A stretch of DNA of 64,000 nucleotides from contig JAOANU010000010.1 in assembly GCA_034387635.1 (NCBI GenBank), positions 806,001 through 870,000 on the forward strand, written 5' to 3'. This stretch comes from Rhodosporidiobolus odoratus (taxonomy: Eukaryota; Basidiomycota; Microbotryomycetes; Sporidiobolales; Sporidiobolaceae). This document shows, piece by piece, positions 23,520 through 35,277 of the stretch. Under the pieces are notes generated by a model, which did no database searches, had not been told where the DNA came from, and worked only from the letters and a program-made list of their open reading frames with translations. Position 1 is the stretch's first letter; the number at the start of each line of letters is the position of its first letter. Both the position numbers and the translations under genes were made by a program.

Positions 23520-25414
23520 TTAGGCGACAACGCCGTAAACGCGGACAATGGCGTCGGAGTAACCGATGAAGAGGCTGTTGCCGTCAGCGGAGAAGGAGAG
23601 CGAGGTAGCCTGGGGCGCCTGGCCGTCCTTGCTGACGTGCTCGAACTCGGGGCGGATCTCGTCAACAACCGACTTGGACTCGAGGTCGACTGCGCAGGTG
23701 GCGGGAAAACGGGGAGTATTGCGGCAGAATAGGGCGGGACCGAGGGGCGGGCGAAGAAGTGATGGCGGGACGTGGGAAAAGTTCGTGCGAGGACGAGGCA
23801 ACGGTGGGTGAGTGGTCTTGCGGAAAACCTCAAGAGAGAAAGAACGCACAGATGCGGACGCAAGAGTCGGTGGCGGCGCAGAGCCAGTAGCGGTTGGGGG
23901 AGAAGACGAGGGCGTTGATCTTGTCGCCAGCCTCGAGGGAGTAGAGGTGCTTGCCCTCGTTAAGGTCCCAAAGCATGGTGATGCCGTCCTTGCCGCCGGA
24001 CGCGCAGAGCGATCCATCGGGCGAGACAGTGACGGTAGAGATGTAGCCGGTGTGGCCAAAGTGGTTGGTGCGGAGCTTGCACTTGGAGAGCTCCCAAACC
24101 TGCGTACCGAATACTAGGTCAGTACGAAAAGTCTGGGGCAAAGGGAATCCACCAGGTGCTCGTGGCGGAGATCCGGCAGCGGCATAAGGTTCAGCGATCT
24201 TGGTGGATAGTTGTTGTTCTCATGGGGGAAGATAGTCCCTCTGAAGTAGCAAATATATACAAGTATAGAATCATCCTGCTTGTGCCGCTGCAGGAAAGGG
24301 CCCGCACGAGTACCTGTAGGAATCGGAAGCAAAGCGAGAAAACGCACCTTGACAACCTTGTCCCATCCAGCAGAGACGATGACCGGGTTCATCGGGTTGG
24401 GCGAGAAGCGCACGCAGGAGACCCACTCGGAGTGACCGTCCTCGGTGATGTTGAACTTGCACTCGCCAAGGGTGTTCCAGAGCTTGATGGTGCGGTCGCG
24501 CGAGCCGGAAACGATCTGGCGGTTGTCAGCCGAGAAGGAAACGGAGAGAACGTCCGAGGTGTGGCCGACGAAGCGGCGGGTGGTGAGACCGGTGTTGAGG
24601 TCCCAGAGACGGAGGGTCTTGTCCCACGACGACGAGAGCGCGAACTGGCCATCGGACGAGATGACAACGTCCGAGACGAAGCCGTTGTGGCCGTGGAGAA
24701 TGCGCTTCGGGTATCCGAAGGAGGACTGTGGTGGTGTAGGGAGTGGTGGGGGAAGCGAATCACGTCAGTCCTGCTCTTGCGAAGCGACGCTCCGCACCTT
24801 GCGCATCTCTTTCCCGCCTGCTGCCACCCATCATTGTCGCTTGACGAACACATCCCTGACCGCACGCGTTGAGGCTGCATGCGCGACTCCTCGCCGCCTC
24901 CACTATGAAACGCAATCTTCCCATCTTCGCACTTGCCCTGTCCCGCATGTTGACGAGCTGAATAGTAGATAGACCCACCTCGTCACGGGTGAGGGACCAC
25001 ATGATGATGGTCTTGTCGCGGGAGGCGGTCAAGATCATGTCCGGGTTCTCCGACGACGTGGCAATCGCCGTGACATCGCCCCTAGACAAGAGAGCGCGGA
25101 GAAATGGATATGGTAGAGCGGGAAGAGGCGGGCGGTGGTGGAGTCGTAGGCGAAAAAGGCGGAATCGGAGGGGGCAAAAGGTCAGCATATTTTGACGACG
25201 GGGGGGACAGAGACGCGGGACGTACTTGTGGCCGACGAGGCTGTCTCCCAGACGATCAGAGCGTGGCTAGCGGTCAGCAAGAGAGTCGTTGGGAGAGTCG
25301 CGAGAAGGAGGTGGCCATACCTTCCCTTGAAGACGAGGCTCTCGGACGACACTGTTTCGACGAGCAAGGGTCAATCCTGAGGCGTGGCAAGCGGCTGAGA
25401 GGGACCAGCCTACT
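23520..25414 (-). CDS. ASC1: RACK1/Asc1 (Cpc2) seven-WD ribosomal scaffold
   Basis: RACK1 sits on the head of the 40S subunit and links translation to kinase signalling. CDS pieces (minus strand): A at 25414, 25351-25321, 25240-25226, 25081-24979, 24725-24348, 24099-23850, 23689-23520, giving 315 residues, the normal length. The product begins [20 protein letters not shown] and shows seven WD blades with the usual GH...WD signatures (for example [34 protein letters not shown] and [10 protein letters not shown]), ending [12 protein letters not shown]. Two oddities: the ATG is assembled across a 62-nt intron (A|GTAGGC ... AACAG|TG), and exon 3 is a 15-nt microexon encoding the LVGH of blade 1. 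Without that first splice the frame has only a TTG directly after a stop. It is divergent from RPL12 with about 140 bp between starts, so the two are probably co-regulated. Confidence 0.95.
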
Positions 25415-25555
25415 TTTTAGGGGTTGTGAGGGAAGGGGAAGCGAGCAAGAGTAGGCGAGATTCAACTTTGCCCGGGTGAGCTGGGGACTTGTCGTTTTCA
25501 ACCTCTCCTCAGCTCCGCTCACTCCACCGCCTCGCACCCTCAACGAACCCGTAAG
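25415..25555. promoter_or_regulatory. Divergent RACK1 / RPL12 promoter
   Basis: About 140 bp separates the RACK1 start (minus) from the RPL12 ATG (plus). Both genes make ribosomal components, so shared control is expected. It contains C/T-rich tracts in both directions and no TATA box. A copy of this promoter lies at 17177-17317. Confidence 0.75.
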
Positions 25556-26658
25556 ATGGCGCCCAAAGTAGACCCGACCGAAATCAAGGTTCGTTTTGGT
25601 CCAAGTTTCACGCCAAACCGACTTGTCGTCGTCGAGATATCGGTCTTTCAAGTTTCCCACTTCCAGCGCGAAATGCTGATCCTCCTTGGCGCGCCTCGCT
25701 ACACAGATCATCTACCTGAGGGCTACGGGTGGTGAAGTCGGCGTACGTTCAAGTTTCACCTACTCAGGAGGTGTCGTCGACGAGATATCGCGGTTTCGTT
25801 GCTAATGTCGCTCGTTTCCCTTCCTCCCCGCCGCTGTCTGTGTCACCGCCTTTGCTTGCGTCTTCACCGCTCCTCCCATCCACCTTTGCCCTCATGCGAC
25901 CCTCCCTCTCAACAGGCCTCGTCCGCTCTTGCCCCCAAGATCGGTCCCCTTGGTCTCGTAAGTCGACCATTCGACCCGCACGGGACGCACGCAGCGGAAA
26001 GACCTAGGAAGCGGACATAGGAAGCAGTCAACGGGACGGGCTACAGGACAGTCCAAGAGCGGCGGATAAAAGGTGGGAATGGCGAGTCGGGACGGTAGCG
26101 GTGCACGGGGACGGAGGAAATGCGAGAGGCGCCGAAGCAGCTGCGGCCCTTTCTTCACACCAGACCCCCAACTGATACCTCTCCCGCTGCACACAGTCGC
26201 CCAAGAAGGTCGGTGAGGACATCGCCAAGGCCACCGGCGACTGGAAGGGTCTCCGCGTCACGGTTCAGCTCACCATCCAGAACCGCCAAGCCGCCGTCTC
26301 CGTTGTTCCCTCCGCCTCCTCCCTTGTCATCCGCGCGCTCAAGGGTGCGTTCCACTTCCCGTTGGGTGGAAAGATGTCGGCTTGAGCTGACGAGGCGCCC
26401 CACTTGCCCACAGAGCCCCCTCGCGACCGCAAGAAGGAGAAGAACATCAAGCACTCCGGCAACGTCGAGCTCGACACCATTGTCGAGATCGCCCGCACCA
26501 TGCGCGACGCCAAGAAGACCCTCTCGGCCTCGCTCGCTTGCGGCGTCAAGGAGATCCTCGGCACTGCCCAGTCGGTCGGCTGCACCGTTGACGGCCGCCC
26601 CCCTCACGATGTCATCGAGGCGATTGACTCTGGCGACGTCGAGATCCCTTCGGAGTAA
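25556..26658 (+). CDS. RPL12: 60S ribosomal protein L12 (uL11)
   Basis: uL11 forms the base of the ribosomal P stalk and contacts the GTPase-associated centre. Exons 25556-25588, 25707-25742, 25916-25957, 26197-26344 and 26414-26658 give 167 residues. The sequence follows the family closely: [20 protein letters not shown], then [79 protein letters not shown] and the acidic terminus. The first three coding exons are tiny (33, 36 and 42 nt). Those exons and the promoter were copied to 17 kb. Every splice phase closes. Confidence 0.97.
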
Positions 26659-26901
26659 ACTGGCTTGTAGGGCATCATCGATTTGGTGTAAGGCAGTTGA
26701 GCAGGCGAGAAAATGTTGCTACTTTTCTTCCCTCTCGTCCGCTGGCGCCTCGGTTCTCTTGCCTATATGCCATGTTGCCTTGCTACTCTTGTTGGTAGGC
26801 GGTAGCCCGCTATGCTTAGGTCCATCTCACAAGGGACTTGCCGTTTATTGCGTCGATGCTTGATTTCTGTCTCTTCACTCCGCTACAACGCCTGCGCACG
26901 A

Positions 26902-28704
26902 ATGGAACGCGATCTCCTCAAATCTCGCATTGCCAAGCTACCTCACCTTCCTGCGATCAATCCCGAGGGCCACCTTGAAGAGTTGGATGATGAGGAGGAA
27001 GAGGCGCTCGACAATTTCCCTTCCGAGTTCTCAGTCAAGTACGCCAGTCTAGATCGAGGAGATTCAAATGCCCTCTCAAACCTAACTGAACCACAGTACC
27101 TGCACAGGAAGCCCCGCCGTCGTGCTCTTCCTGATGTTGATTACTCTCCTCTCTCCGCCTCGGGTTACTTTTCAACCGCTTTACAAGTCGATGTACCCGT
27201 GACACACGTATATGCTTCCAGCAAATGCGTGTCCCCTGCTGCCACCGCAGCGGAATCTCTCGCTACTTTCCGAGTCTACTACACCCCTCCTCCTTCTCCC
27301 CCACCTCGTACCTCGAACCTGCTGGACCCGGACGATGAGCACGACGGCTCTGGCGGTTGCAGCGTCGTCTTCGTCTGCGTACATGGCGCCGGATATAGCG
27401 GCTTGAGCTGGGCCTGCCTGGCGCAAGAACTGGTCGAGAAGGGGGACGGCAAGGTGGGGGTATTGGCGTACGATGCTCGTGGGCACGGTGCGTTCTCCTT
27501 GTCCGCTGCAACCTCGGGGACCCTTTGATCACTCTGGATCTGACTCTACTTGGCTCGAATGCTTCCCCTGCAGGAAAAACCGTTCTCCCTCCCGCCGTGA
27601 CCTCGGAAGTCGACATGATCGACATGAGTCTGGAGTACATGGCGAACGACCTGGTCGCGCTTCTGAAAGCCATGTACCCTGTTAGAGCCCAGGCACCATC
27701 GCTCATCCTCGTCGGTCATAGTATGGTACGACCTGTCCTCCGATTCCTTCGTCGGGCTTTTCTTGACGTTCTTTTCTGTGCAGGGTGGAGCGGTCGTTGC
27801 CGAAGCGTGCAATACTTTGGTGCGGGACGTCGCAGAGGTTGCCGGAATCGTCGTGATCGATGTGGTCGAAGGCGCGTTCCGCTGCGGTTGGCTGCTTCGG
27901 CTGTGCTTTCAAGCACGCTGACATTGCTGTGATTACAGGGACTGCGATTGAGGCCCTCTCTGGCATGTCGGCACTCATTGCAGGGCAACCCAAAATGTTT
28001 GACTCGCCGGAAGATGCGATAGCTTGGCAGTAAGCCCAGCCAATCGTCTCTCCGTTTCCTTCTTGTCGGCGCGCAGCAAGACTCAGACTGATCTCCTTCT
28101 GTTTTGAAACACAGCGTCGAGTCTAGAACTATCAACAACATCGCATCAGCTCGCGTCTCCGTGCCGCCCCTGCTAAGGCCGTTACAGGATGGCGCAGCGA
28201 GACAAGGTTGGAGGGTTGACTTGCAACAGACAGAACCGTTTTGGCGAGGTGCGCCCGCGTCCATTGGTTTGGTGCCTCATAATGTCCTGCACTGCCTCGG
28301 CCAACTAACATTCCGTCGTCCGGCCTCTTCAGGTTGGTTCACCGGTCTCAGCGGCAAATTCCTTGCCTGTCGTGCTGCGAAACTCCTACTGCTTGCCGGA
28401 ACAGATAGGCTCGACAAGGACCTGCTCATTGGCCAGATGCAAGGTACGCCCGGTACATCGGGCGAACCGAGGCTGGAAACTCACACGCTTGTCCCGGTGA
28501 CAGGAAAGTACCAGCTGGAGATTGACCCGCACGTTGGTCACTGCGTGCACGAGGCAAGTTGGTCTGATCCGTACTGCGCCGTGATTGTGCTCATGACGCC
28601 TTCGTCCGTAGGATGCGCCAGGGCGAACCGCCGAAACGCTGCTATCCTTTCACGAGCGAAACCTGCGGGTCGACCTTCCACAACCTCTTCGCAAGATTCC
28701 CTGA
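26902..28704 (+). CDS. PPE1: Protein phosphatase methylesterase 1 (PP2A demethylase)
   Basis: Removes the C-terminal methyl ester of the PP2A catalytic subunit. Alpha/beta hydrolase; exons 26902-27487, 27574-27725, 27784-27871, 27939-28029, 28115-28248, 28333-28443, 28504-28553 and 28612-28704 give 434 residues. The oxyanion region (VFVCVHGAGYSGLSWA), the nucleophile motif GHSMGG split by intron 2, the aspartate block VVIDVVEGTAIEALSGM, the conserved WFTGLSGKFL and LLLLAGTDRLDKDLLIGQMQ, and the histidine block HVGHCVHEDAPGRTAETLLS are all in order. Introns 3 and 7 use GC donors (AAG|GCGCGT and GAG|GCAAGT). I chose the ATG at 26902 (MERDLLKSRIAKLP); one at 26812 in the same frame would add 30 residues. 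The stop lies 74 bp from the convergent TRS130 stop. Confidence 0.93.
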
Positions 28705-28778
28705 ATGCTCGGCAGCAGCATTGTAGCTCGTCACTTTAAATCGGACTCGCTTGCAGTCAATCATACCACAATGCTCGA

Positions 28779-31700
28779 CTAATGCGCGACTACAGGTGAA
28801 CGAATCTCGAACGAGCCACGATGTGCAATGGGGAGGACCTCGACGCAGGTAGCTGCTGTGATATGCTGGGTCTCGCAAGACACGTATCTACTCGCAGCCT
28901 GCGGAGCGGCTTGAACCGCCACAGAAGGAAGGAACAATGCCCCCGAGCGCAAAGGGACGAGGACGAGCGATAGCGAGACTTCGTTCCCCTCCTGTATAGT
29001 GCCTAGAAGTCAGACTCAACCGGTACGCGAGAGGCATTCTGCTCACCTTAGCGAGAAAAGATCCTCTTGATCTCCCACTCACGAGCCACTCTTCCCCTTC
29101 GACCATGACTTCGTAGCTCAGATCCTGCATCGAGGGCGACCGAGCACCCTCTTGGCACCACCGAAAGCTAGAGCGGATAGCTAGGATTGCTTGTAATGGT
29201 TGGCCAATCTCGATGCGGAGCTTGACCGGCTCGAAGCGGACGAGATTGAGAACCTTGTAGACGGAGGGAGGGAGGAAACGATCAGATCGAGTCTTGTGCA
29301 GAGTACAGAGAGAGCCCGCACATGCAACGAGGGCAGGGCAAGAGGGATTTCCAGCGTGCGCCAAAAATCGGCCTTCGAGCCTTCGTGACCAATCTTTGCG
29401 GCCTAAGATGTGCAGAGACTGTCAGACGGCGACAGTCATGGTCATTCGAGGAACGATGAAATTTACCTGATAGATAGCTTGCACAATGGCCAGAACGGAC
29501 GAGCGCGAGGCCGCGGGGACGAGGCAACGATCGGCGCGAGCTGTCCACGCGACCTCGTCATAGACGAGATGCGACAGCGATTCACTAGCCGTATAGGACT
29601 CGAGCGGCGTGGACGAAAGTGCGTGCGCTAGGAAGCTTTCGCTGATCCACCTTTGACAGGGTGCGGCAGTCGACTGCGCTATGGCGGATTGAACGAGTGC
29701 GAGGGCATGCGAGCGCAACCCTGAAACCGCAAACTGTGAGAAGACGACGCAAGAGCGAGGGCGAGAGAACGTACGGTCTTCGCTCGACGAATACTTGAGG
29801 ACCAGGCGCAGGAGCTCTGGAACGAAGCTGTATCAGCGGTACATTTGCATACGAGCTGATGTGAAATGCATACCCTGCTTTCCGACGGCTGTGTCGTGCG
29901 GTACAAGCCTGAAGAGGAAATTGGCGGTTTGCAGAGGAGACACGAGCTGAAGGCGCTGTGGGGTCAGCAGTGACTCCGCGCGTGCTGAAGGAAGGCACGC
30001 ACGACCGGTTGTTCAGAAGCACGGCGACAAGGGTTGACTTGCACCGTGGAGGGGGCTTCGAGACAGGCGGACTGTACTTTGATGCCTTGGACACCATCTG
30101 TAGTTATGGAGAATTTGGAGAGGAGACTGCGTCGTGCGAAGTTCGTCATTTCTGGAGCAGAAGCGAAGGCAAACAGTCCTTACCAGCTTTCACGGAAGTA
30201 GTCCTGCACATTGACAGCGAGAGGGAGTGCCATCGAGTACGCAAATTTCTGGCGAAGCTGACGTCGTGACTGCGGGCGCTTGACCGTGTTGTATTCTGCT
30301 GTTACACTGATCTGTATCGAGCGTAGTGTCAGTCTACCTGTGACCGAAAGACCGCACATGGATGGCGCACCCCGATGGACGGCTCGCTAGCCAGCCCTTG
30401 AATAGGGAGGCGTAGCTTCACCGTTTCGTACGATTGTAGGTCGTCCAGCACGACGTCTCCGTTCATGATGGATAAGCGACACCCTGTGTTATCTCGACGC
30501 CGTCAGTGGTCTTTTCCATGAAAGTGCATGGCAATTTGCGGAGGATTACCAACTCACTGCCAGCTATGAGCGCAACATTAGCAGTCAAAAGCGACGCGCC
30601 GGTATGCTCCAGCACGAGGTGCAGAGACAGGCGCAGTAATGCATGGCGTCCCACTCCAATGACGAGTTCGAATTCGCGGTTCTTATCGAGGTGAACTTAA
30701 TGGAGTGGGAAGGTCGGTTGACGTCCAACCTCTAGGCAGATACACAAGGAGGACTCTGGACGCACCAGCCTCAGGTTGTTCAACGGACAAGCGGACTGCT
30801 TGATAATCTTGTGCCAGGAAGATCGACGGCCGGGCGCTAGCGGAAGTAAGTGAGGAAGCTCGAAGATGGGAGTATTGAAAGATGATGCGAGAGAAACGGA
30901 GCTGGGACAAGTCGAGGTACAGCCGCCCAGTAACGGTCGTCTGCGTGACGGCAGACGCTCAATAAGGTGACCTGGAAGTGGAAGAAGCGACGCACGACAC
31001 AACCGATTTCGATGGCATTGTCGCCGGGTTGCAGCTCGCAAGTTCCGGAAGTGAGCCAAAGTTGCTCCCCGCCAGTAGTTGACAGTTTCAGACGCACTTC
31101 GTCAATGCGGACGAGCTGTGTGGACAAGGGTAGTGTAAGCATGAGCACCGTATAGCAGCGACGGCGTGGGGCAGGGCAAGTCAAGGTGACAAACGGCAGC
31201 AACTTGCGCACGGCAGTGCATTGTGCACAATTACCACGACCTTAATGGCATCTTGGTCCGATGAGCGCAAGCCATTATGAGAGTTCAGACGCAGCGAGAA
31301 GGCCGGGAAGTCAACGGCCGCGAAGTCTGGCAAGCAAGGGTCGACTCAATGCTGATTTTCGCAGAAATGCAGAAGGCAACAACGCACCTTTGTTCAAAGA
31401 ACCCGACAGCCGATGCACCTCACTCATCAGCTGCTCGGCAAGCATGGCTCTTCCGATCTGCTCGTCTTCGCCTGTCTGTATCGCATCGGAGACGGGCCGC
31501 AAGGCCCACCGCCGGCCGTCATCGCTCATGCCGGCGCGGATCAACGCGAGGGTCGAAAGAAGCCGATCCTTTGGCATGTTGAGGTCGCCTTGGAGTCGCG
31601 CGCACTGATCAAGGAGGTAGCCCTCGATGCTGTACCAGCGCGAGTCGGTGTAATGGGCAGGAAGCTGAGAGTAAAGTTTTTGCGCATCAGCAGATCGGCC

Positions 31701-33530
31701 TCGGTGGCTACAGGATGGAGCATCAGCGTTTCGTACATGGCATCGCGAAGAATGGAGAACGAACTGCTCCAAAGCCGAAATCGAAGCATGTTGTTTCAGC
31801 GCGCACCGCTTACGAGCGCTGCGCTGATAGGCTTGGACACAGCGTCGCGTCACATTTGCGTAAAGCGTGTCGAAGGCGTCCTGGCTCTCGATAGCTGTAA
31901 GAAGATCTGTACGAGTGACGGCTAAGCGAGTTGAGGACGACGCGGGCTTCGGAGCCGGCATTGGAGACTTGGCCCAGCCTTCGTCGAGGCTCATACAGAA
32001 TGGATGAGTAGTCGGGAGATGGCCGGTCCTCATGCCAATCTTCTCCAGCTACGCGTGAGCGAAACATGTCAGCGATCACCCTCGTCGAAGGAGCGCAGAA
32101 GACATGCCTGTTTCTTCGCTAGCTCGAGGAGGTCCGCCTCGAGCGCAGCAGACTGTGTCCCGTTTGATGACGATGAGCGGACGTGCGTCGATTCGATGAT
32201 GTCGAGGCAGGCGGAGTAAGCCCACGATTCGACGAAGTTTTCGCCAAGAGAGGTCTGGGGACGACGCTCAATCAGTTGGGGCAAGACTTGAGATGTCGGA
32301 GCGATGCGGACCTGATGCTGGCGCAATGTCCTCGCCCATTCCCCGATGAAGATGAGACCTCGACGAGCGACCTCGGATGGATTTCCGACTTGGAAAAGCA
32401 AGCTCGCTTGCCGCGCGAAGAGATAAACACGAAGGTCGAAAGCAGATATGGTACCGGATTCAACAAGAGCATGGTACTGCTTCGCCGTCGTAGGTAGCAG
32501 GGGAAGAGCACCGTCTCCTTTGGCCGTTGCACCGATATTTTGGAACCAGGGCGAGTCGGCGTGCTCTGCAGTGGAGCAAAGGTCAGCATCGACTAAGCAG
32601 CGTAGGGACGACGGCGCGCACCCTTCCAATGGCGTGAGAACGAAGCTTCCAATTCGTCATACTGCAGTAGAGCATCTTCGAGTAGCGACATGGCTTCGAA
32701 CGAATGGGCAAGGGCTTCCTGTTAGAGAAAGCTTGTCAGCGAGGGGCACGTACAAGAGAGACCGTGATACTCACTTTTTGTCGTAGGAAGGGCAAGAATT
32801 GCCAGCCATCGAGCTGACGCTGACTGTCTGCTTTCCGAACATTCTCTTCGTACAACCCGACGTGAGCATCGAAGGTTACCATGACGCCCTCTTTGACTTT
32901 GCTTAGGAACTCGGCCCAGGCAGCTGGATCTTCGGCGGAAGTCCCTTGCACAACTTGTATGCAACTGACGGATCGCAGCGGAACGTGAATTAGCTGATTC
33001 CGAGGGTAGATCGAGACAGGGCCGTACCGGTCTTTCTTCCCGGTGTTAAAGTCGGCCTTGACCTTGTCGACGATCGCGCCTTTCCGCTGGTAGAACTTTG
33101 CTGCGCCGGTTCGACCTGAGGCGACGTGGACGATAAGCCATTCTTCGTGCTGCTTTGCAGTGACAGAGTCCAGCCATTCGCGGATTTGCCCGCGCAGAGT
33201 AGCTCGGTAGACTTCAGTGTCCTGAGGAGGGAGGAGGTCAGCCTCCTAAACGAAATAAGCAGAAGAAGGGAAAGGGCTCGCGTCGCATATCACGAAAAGT
33301 ACGAAAAGGTAAGGGCGCTGTACGAGATCTGGCCCAAAAGCCGAGTCGCCAAAGGACGTCAAAGAACGGAGCTCGAGCGGCAACGACTGGATCGTCCGGA
33401 TCGTACGGGTGGCTCCCACCTGTCGGACCCAATGCAGATTCCGCAGAGGAAGTTGTTGCTCAATGTCGTTCCGAATCAGCTCGAAATCCGCGATGGAAGG
33501 TAATGCATCGTAAGCTACGGGTATGCCCAT
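28779..33530 (-). CDS. TRS130: TRAPPII complex subunit Trs130/TRAPPC10
   Basis: Subunit specific to the TRAPPII complex, which activates Rab11/Ypt31-type GTPases at the late Golgi. I reconstruct 19 exons and 1207 residues (human TRAPPC10 is 1259). Exon starts on the minus strand: 33530, 33221, 32718, 32565, 32048, 31707, 31326, 31115, 30940, 30695, 30483, 30311, 30126, 29955, 29816, 29720, 29402, 29253, 28991. Landmarks are the N-terminal LPLRNLHWV and SLPLELRSL, REWLDSVTAKQHEEWLIVHV with FYQRKGAIVDKVKADFN, the SRWYSIEGYLL helical region, a beta-rich C-terminal half, LVSPLQTANFLFRL, EVMVEGEEWLVSGRSRG and the final LVPLRSGALFLPSV and SCETQ blocks. Introns 1 and 4 appear to use GC donors. An ATG at 33680 could add 50 residues. 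Intron 5 (57 nt) is in frame. Family identity is confident; a few small exons could shift. Confidence 0.88.
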
Positions 33531-33764
33531 GCTCGTCGGCGGCTGGAGATCTTGCGGTCGTCGTCGACGTGCTGTAGTGGGGCAGCAGCGGCCGGAGAAG
33601 GTGTGGGAGGCAGGATTACCGGATGTGGCAGCTGTATAGGGCTCAGAGGTCGGTGCTGGCCTGATGTCGAACACCGGCAACAGTCAGTCTGAGCCAGGTA
33701 CAGATGTTGAATGTGAAGGGCCGCATTGCTTCATGATTCTCCCATTTCTCCAGCTCGCTCTTCT
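33531..33764. promoter_or_regulatory. Divergent TRS130 / GPI14 promoter
   Basis: About 230 bp lies between the two start codons. No TATA box is seen. Part of it is open in the TRS130 frame up to 33680, so it may be partly coding if the upstream ATG is used. Confidence 0.5.
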
Positions 33765-35189
33765 ATGCGCTTCTGGATTCTGCTAGCCGGGGCAGCATTC
33801 TTTCGAGCCGCGTTGCTGCTGTGGGGCGCCTTTCAAGATGCTCACAGCGCCGTGCCATACACCGACGTCGATTACTTCGTCTTCTCCGATGCTGCCGCAT
33901 GCATAGCCAAGCCGACTGGGCCGAACTGTACGCCGGCGCAGGGTTGGCTGGGTGTTACACGACTCGGCGATCCCTACTCGCGCGCGACATATCGATATAC
34001 ACCCCTCCTCGCCGTCCTCCTCGCGCCTAATGCCTTACACCCCTTCTTCAGCAAGGTCATCTTCGCCGGATGCGATCTGCTTGTAGGAGCGCTCTTGTAC
34101 CATCTCATGGTGCTCCGCGGATCATCGCATAATCGAGCGTGGAAGACAACGGCTGCGGTTTGGCTGTTTAATCCCATCGTCGCCAATATTTCGACTCGAG
34201 GCAGCAGCGAATCTACGGTTGGCGCCCTTGTCCTGGCCACCTTGGCGCTGTCAGAGAGGCAGAGCTGGGATGCGGCGGCGATGGCTTACGGTGCGGCCGT
34301 ACACGTCAAAATCTTCCCCGTCATGTACGCCTCAAGCCTGCTACCCGCCTTGCTCAAACCAGGCGAATGGCGGCGCACGATCGGTCGCACGGTTCGCTTC
34401 GTTATTCTCAGCCTGACAAGCTTCATTGCGCTTGGTAGCGCCTCCTACCTACTGTATGTCCACCCAACTATGCCGCCATGGGAGAACATCGCTGACGACC
34501 GATCGTACTAAAGGTGGGGCGAACCTTTTATACAAGAGACGTACCTCTATCACCTCCGTCGACTTGATCACCGTCACAACTTTGCGGCATACTTCTACTT
34601 GTATTATCTCGAAGCAGCTCAGCCCGACGAAGCCCTACCTGGCTTTCTCCAAGCCTTGGCTCGTCATCCCCTCGCCGCGTTCCTCCCTCAGCTCTCTCTG
34701 TCGCTCGGCCTTGGTCTCGCCTTTGGCTCGAGCGATCTTTGTCTCGCGTGGTTCCTTCAGACCTTCGCGTTCGTGACCTTCAATAAGGTCTGTACCTCCC
34801 AGGTGCGACCTTTCTGCCGGTTCTATATATCAACGGATCACTCACAGTCTCGGCACGATACAGTACTTCCTGTGGTTCCTCTGGCTGGTCCCGCCTGTGA
34901 CCTCGAGACTCGCCTGGACGTGGAAAGTGGGGAGCTGTGTCGGCGCGATTTGGGTTGGAGGGCAGGTGCGGTTGATCTCTCCTGCTCTCGAGACATTCGA
35001 ACACGCACTGACAGACCGGCACGTCGGTAGGCACTGTGGTTATCGCAGGCGTACGAGCTGGAGTTTGCTGGTTCGACACGATATCAGCAGGTGTGGCTAG
35101 CCAGCGTTGCCTTCTTGGTCACACAGACCTGGGTTTTGGGACAGCTCTTGGATAGCCTCGATCCGACGAGGGTGCCGAGGTCTTTGTAG
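33765..35189 (+). CDS. GPI14: GPI mannosyltransferase I (PIG-M/Gpi14)
   Basis: ER multispanning enzyme that adds the first alpha-1,4 mannose of the GPI core from dolichol-phosphate mannose. Exons 33765-34453, 34514-34802, 34864-34965 and 35049-35189 give 406 residues (human PIG-M 423). The first lumenal loop has the catalytic DVDY inside VPYTDVDYFVFSDAA, followed by SRATYRYTPLLAVLLAPN, LFNPIVANISTRGSSESTVG, AVHVKIFPVMYASSLLPALL, ETYLYHLRRLDHRHNFAAYF and FVTFNKVCTSQYFLWFLWLV. Hydrophobic segments are spread along the whole length. I start at the ATG of MRFWILLAGAAFFRAALLL, a membrane-inserted N terminus; an upstream ATG at 33726 would add 13 residues. The PIG-X/Pbn1 partner is not in this window. 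Confidence 0.95.
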
Positions 35190-35277
35190 CGAGGTCAAAT
35201 CATGGTGCGGTGCAAAGGTACACAACAAGCAGACGAGACAGGGAGGAAGGATGGACAGAAAACAAGGATAAGGGATG

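Noticed and set aside
25182..25367. RACK1 starting at TTG 25367
   Set aside because: The codon directly follows an in-frame stop, gives a non-conserved MLVETV start, and a consensus intron produces the family's MSSES start instead.
30957..30971. 15-nt microexon in TRS130
   Set aside because: It forced a wrong phase downstream. Using the acceptor CACGCAG before 30940 gives the conserved TTVTGRLYLDLSQLRF in frame.
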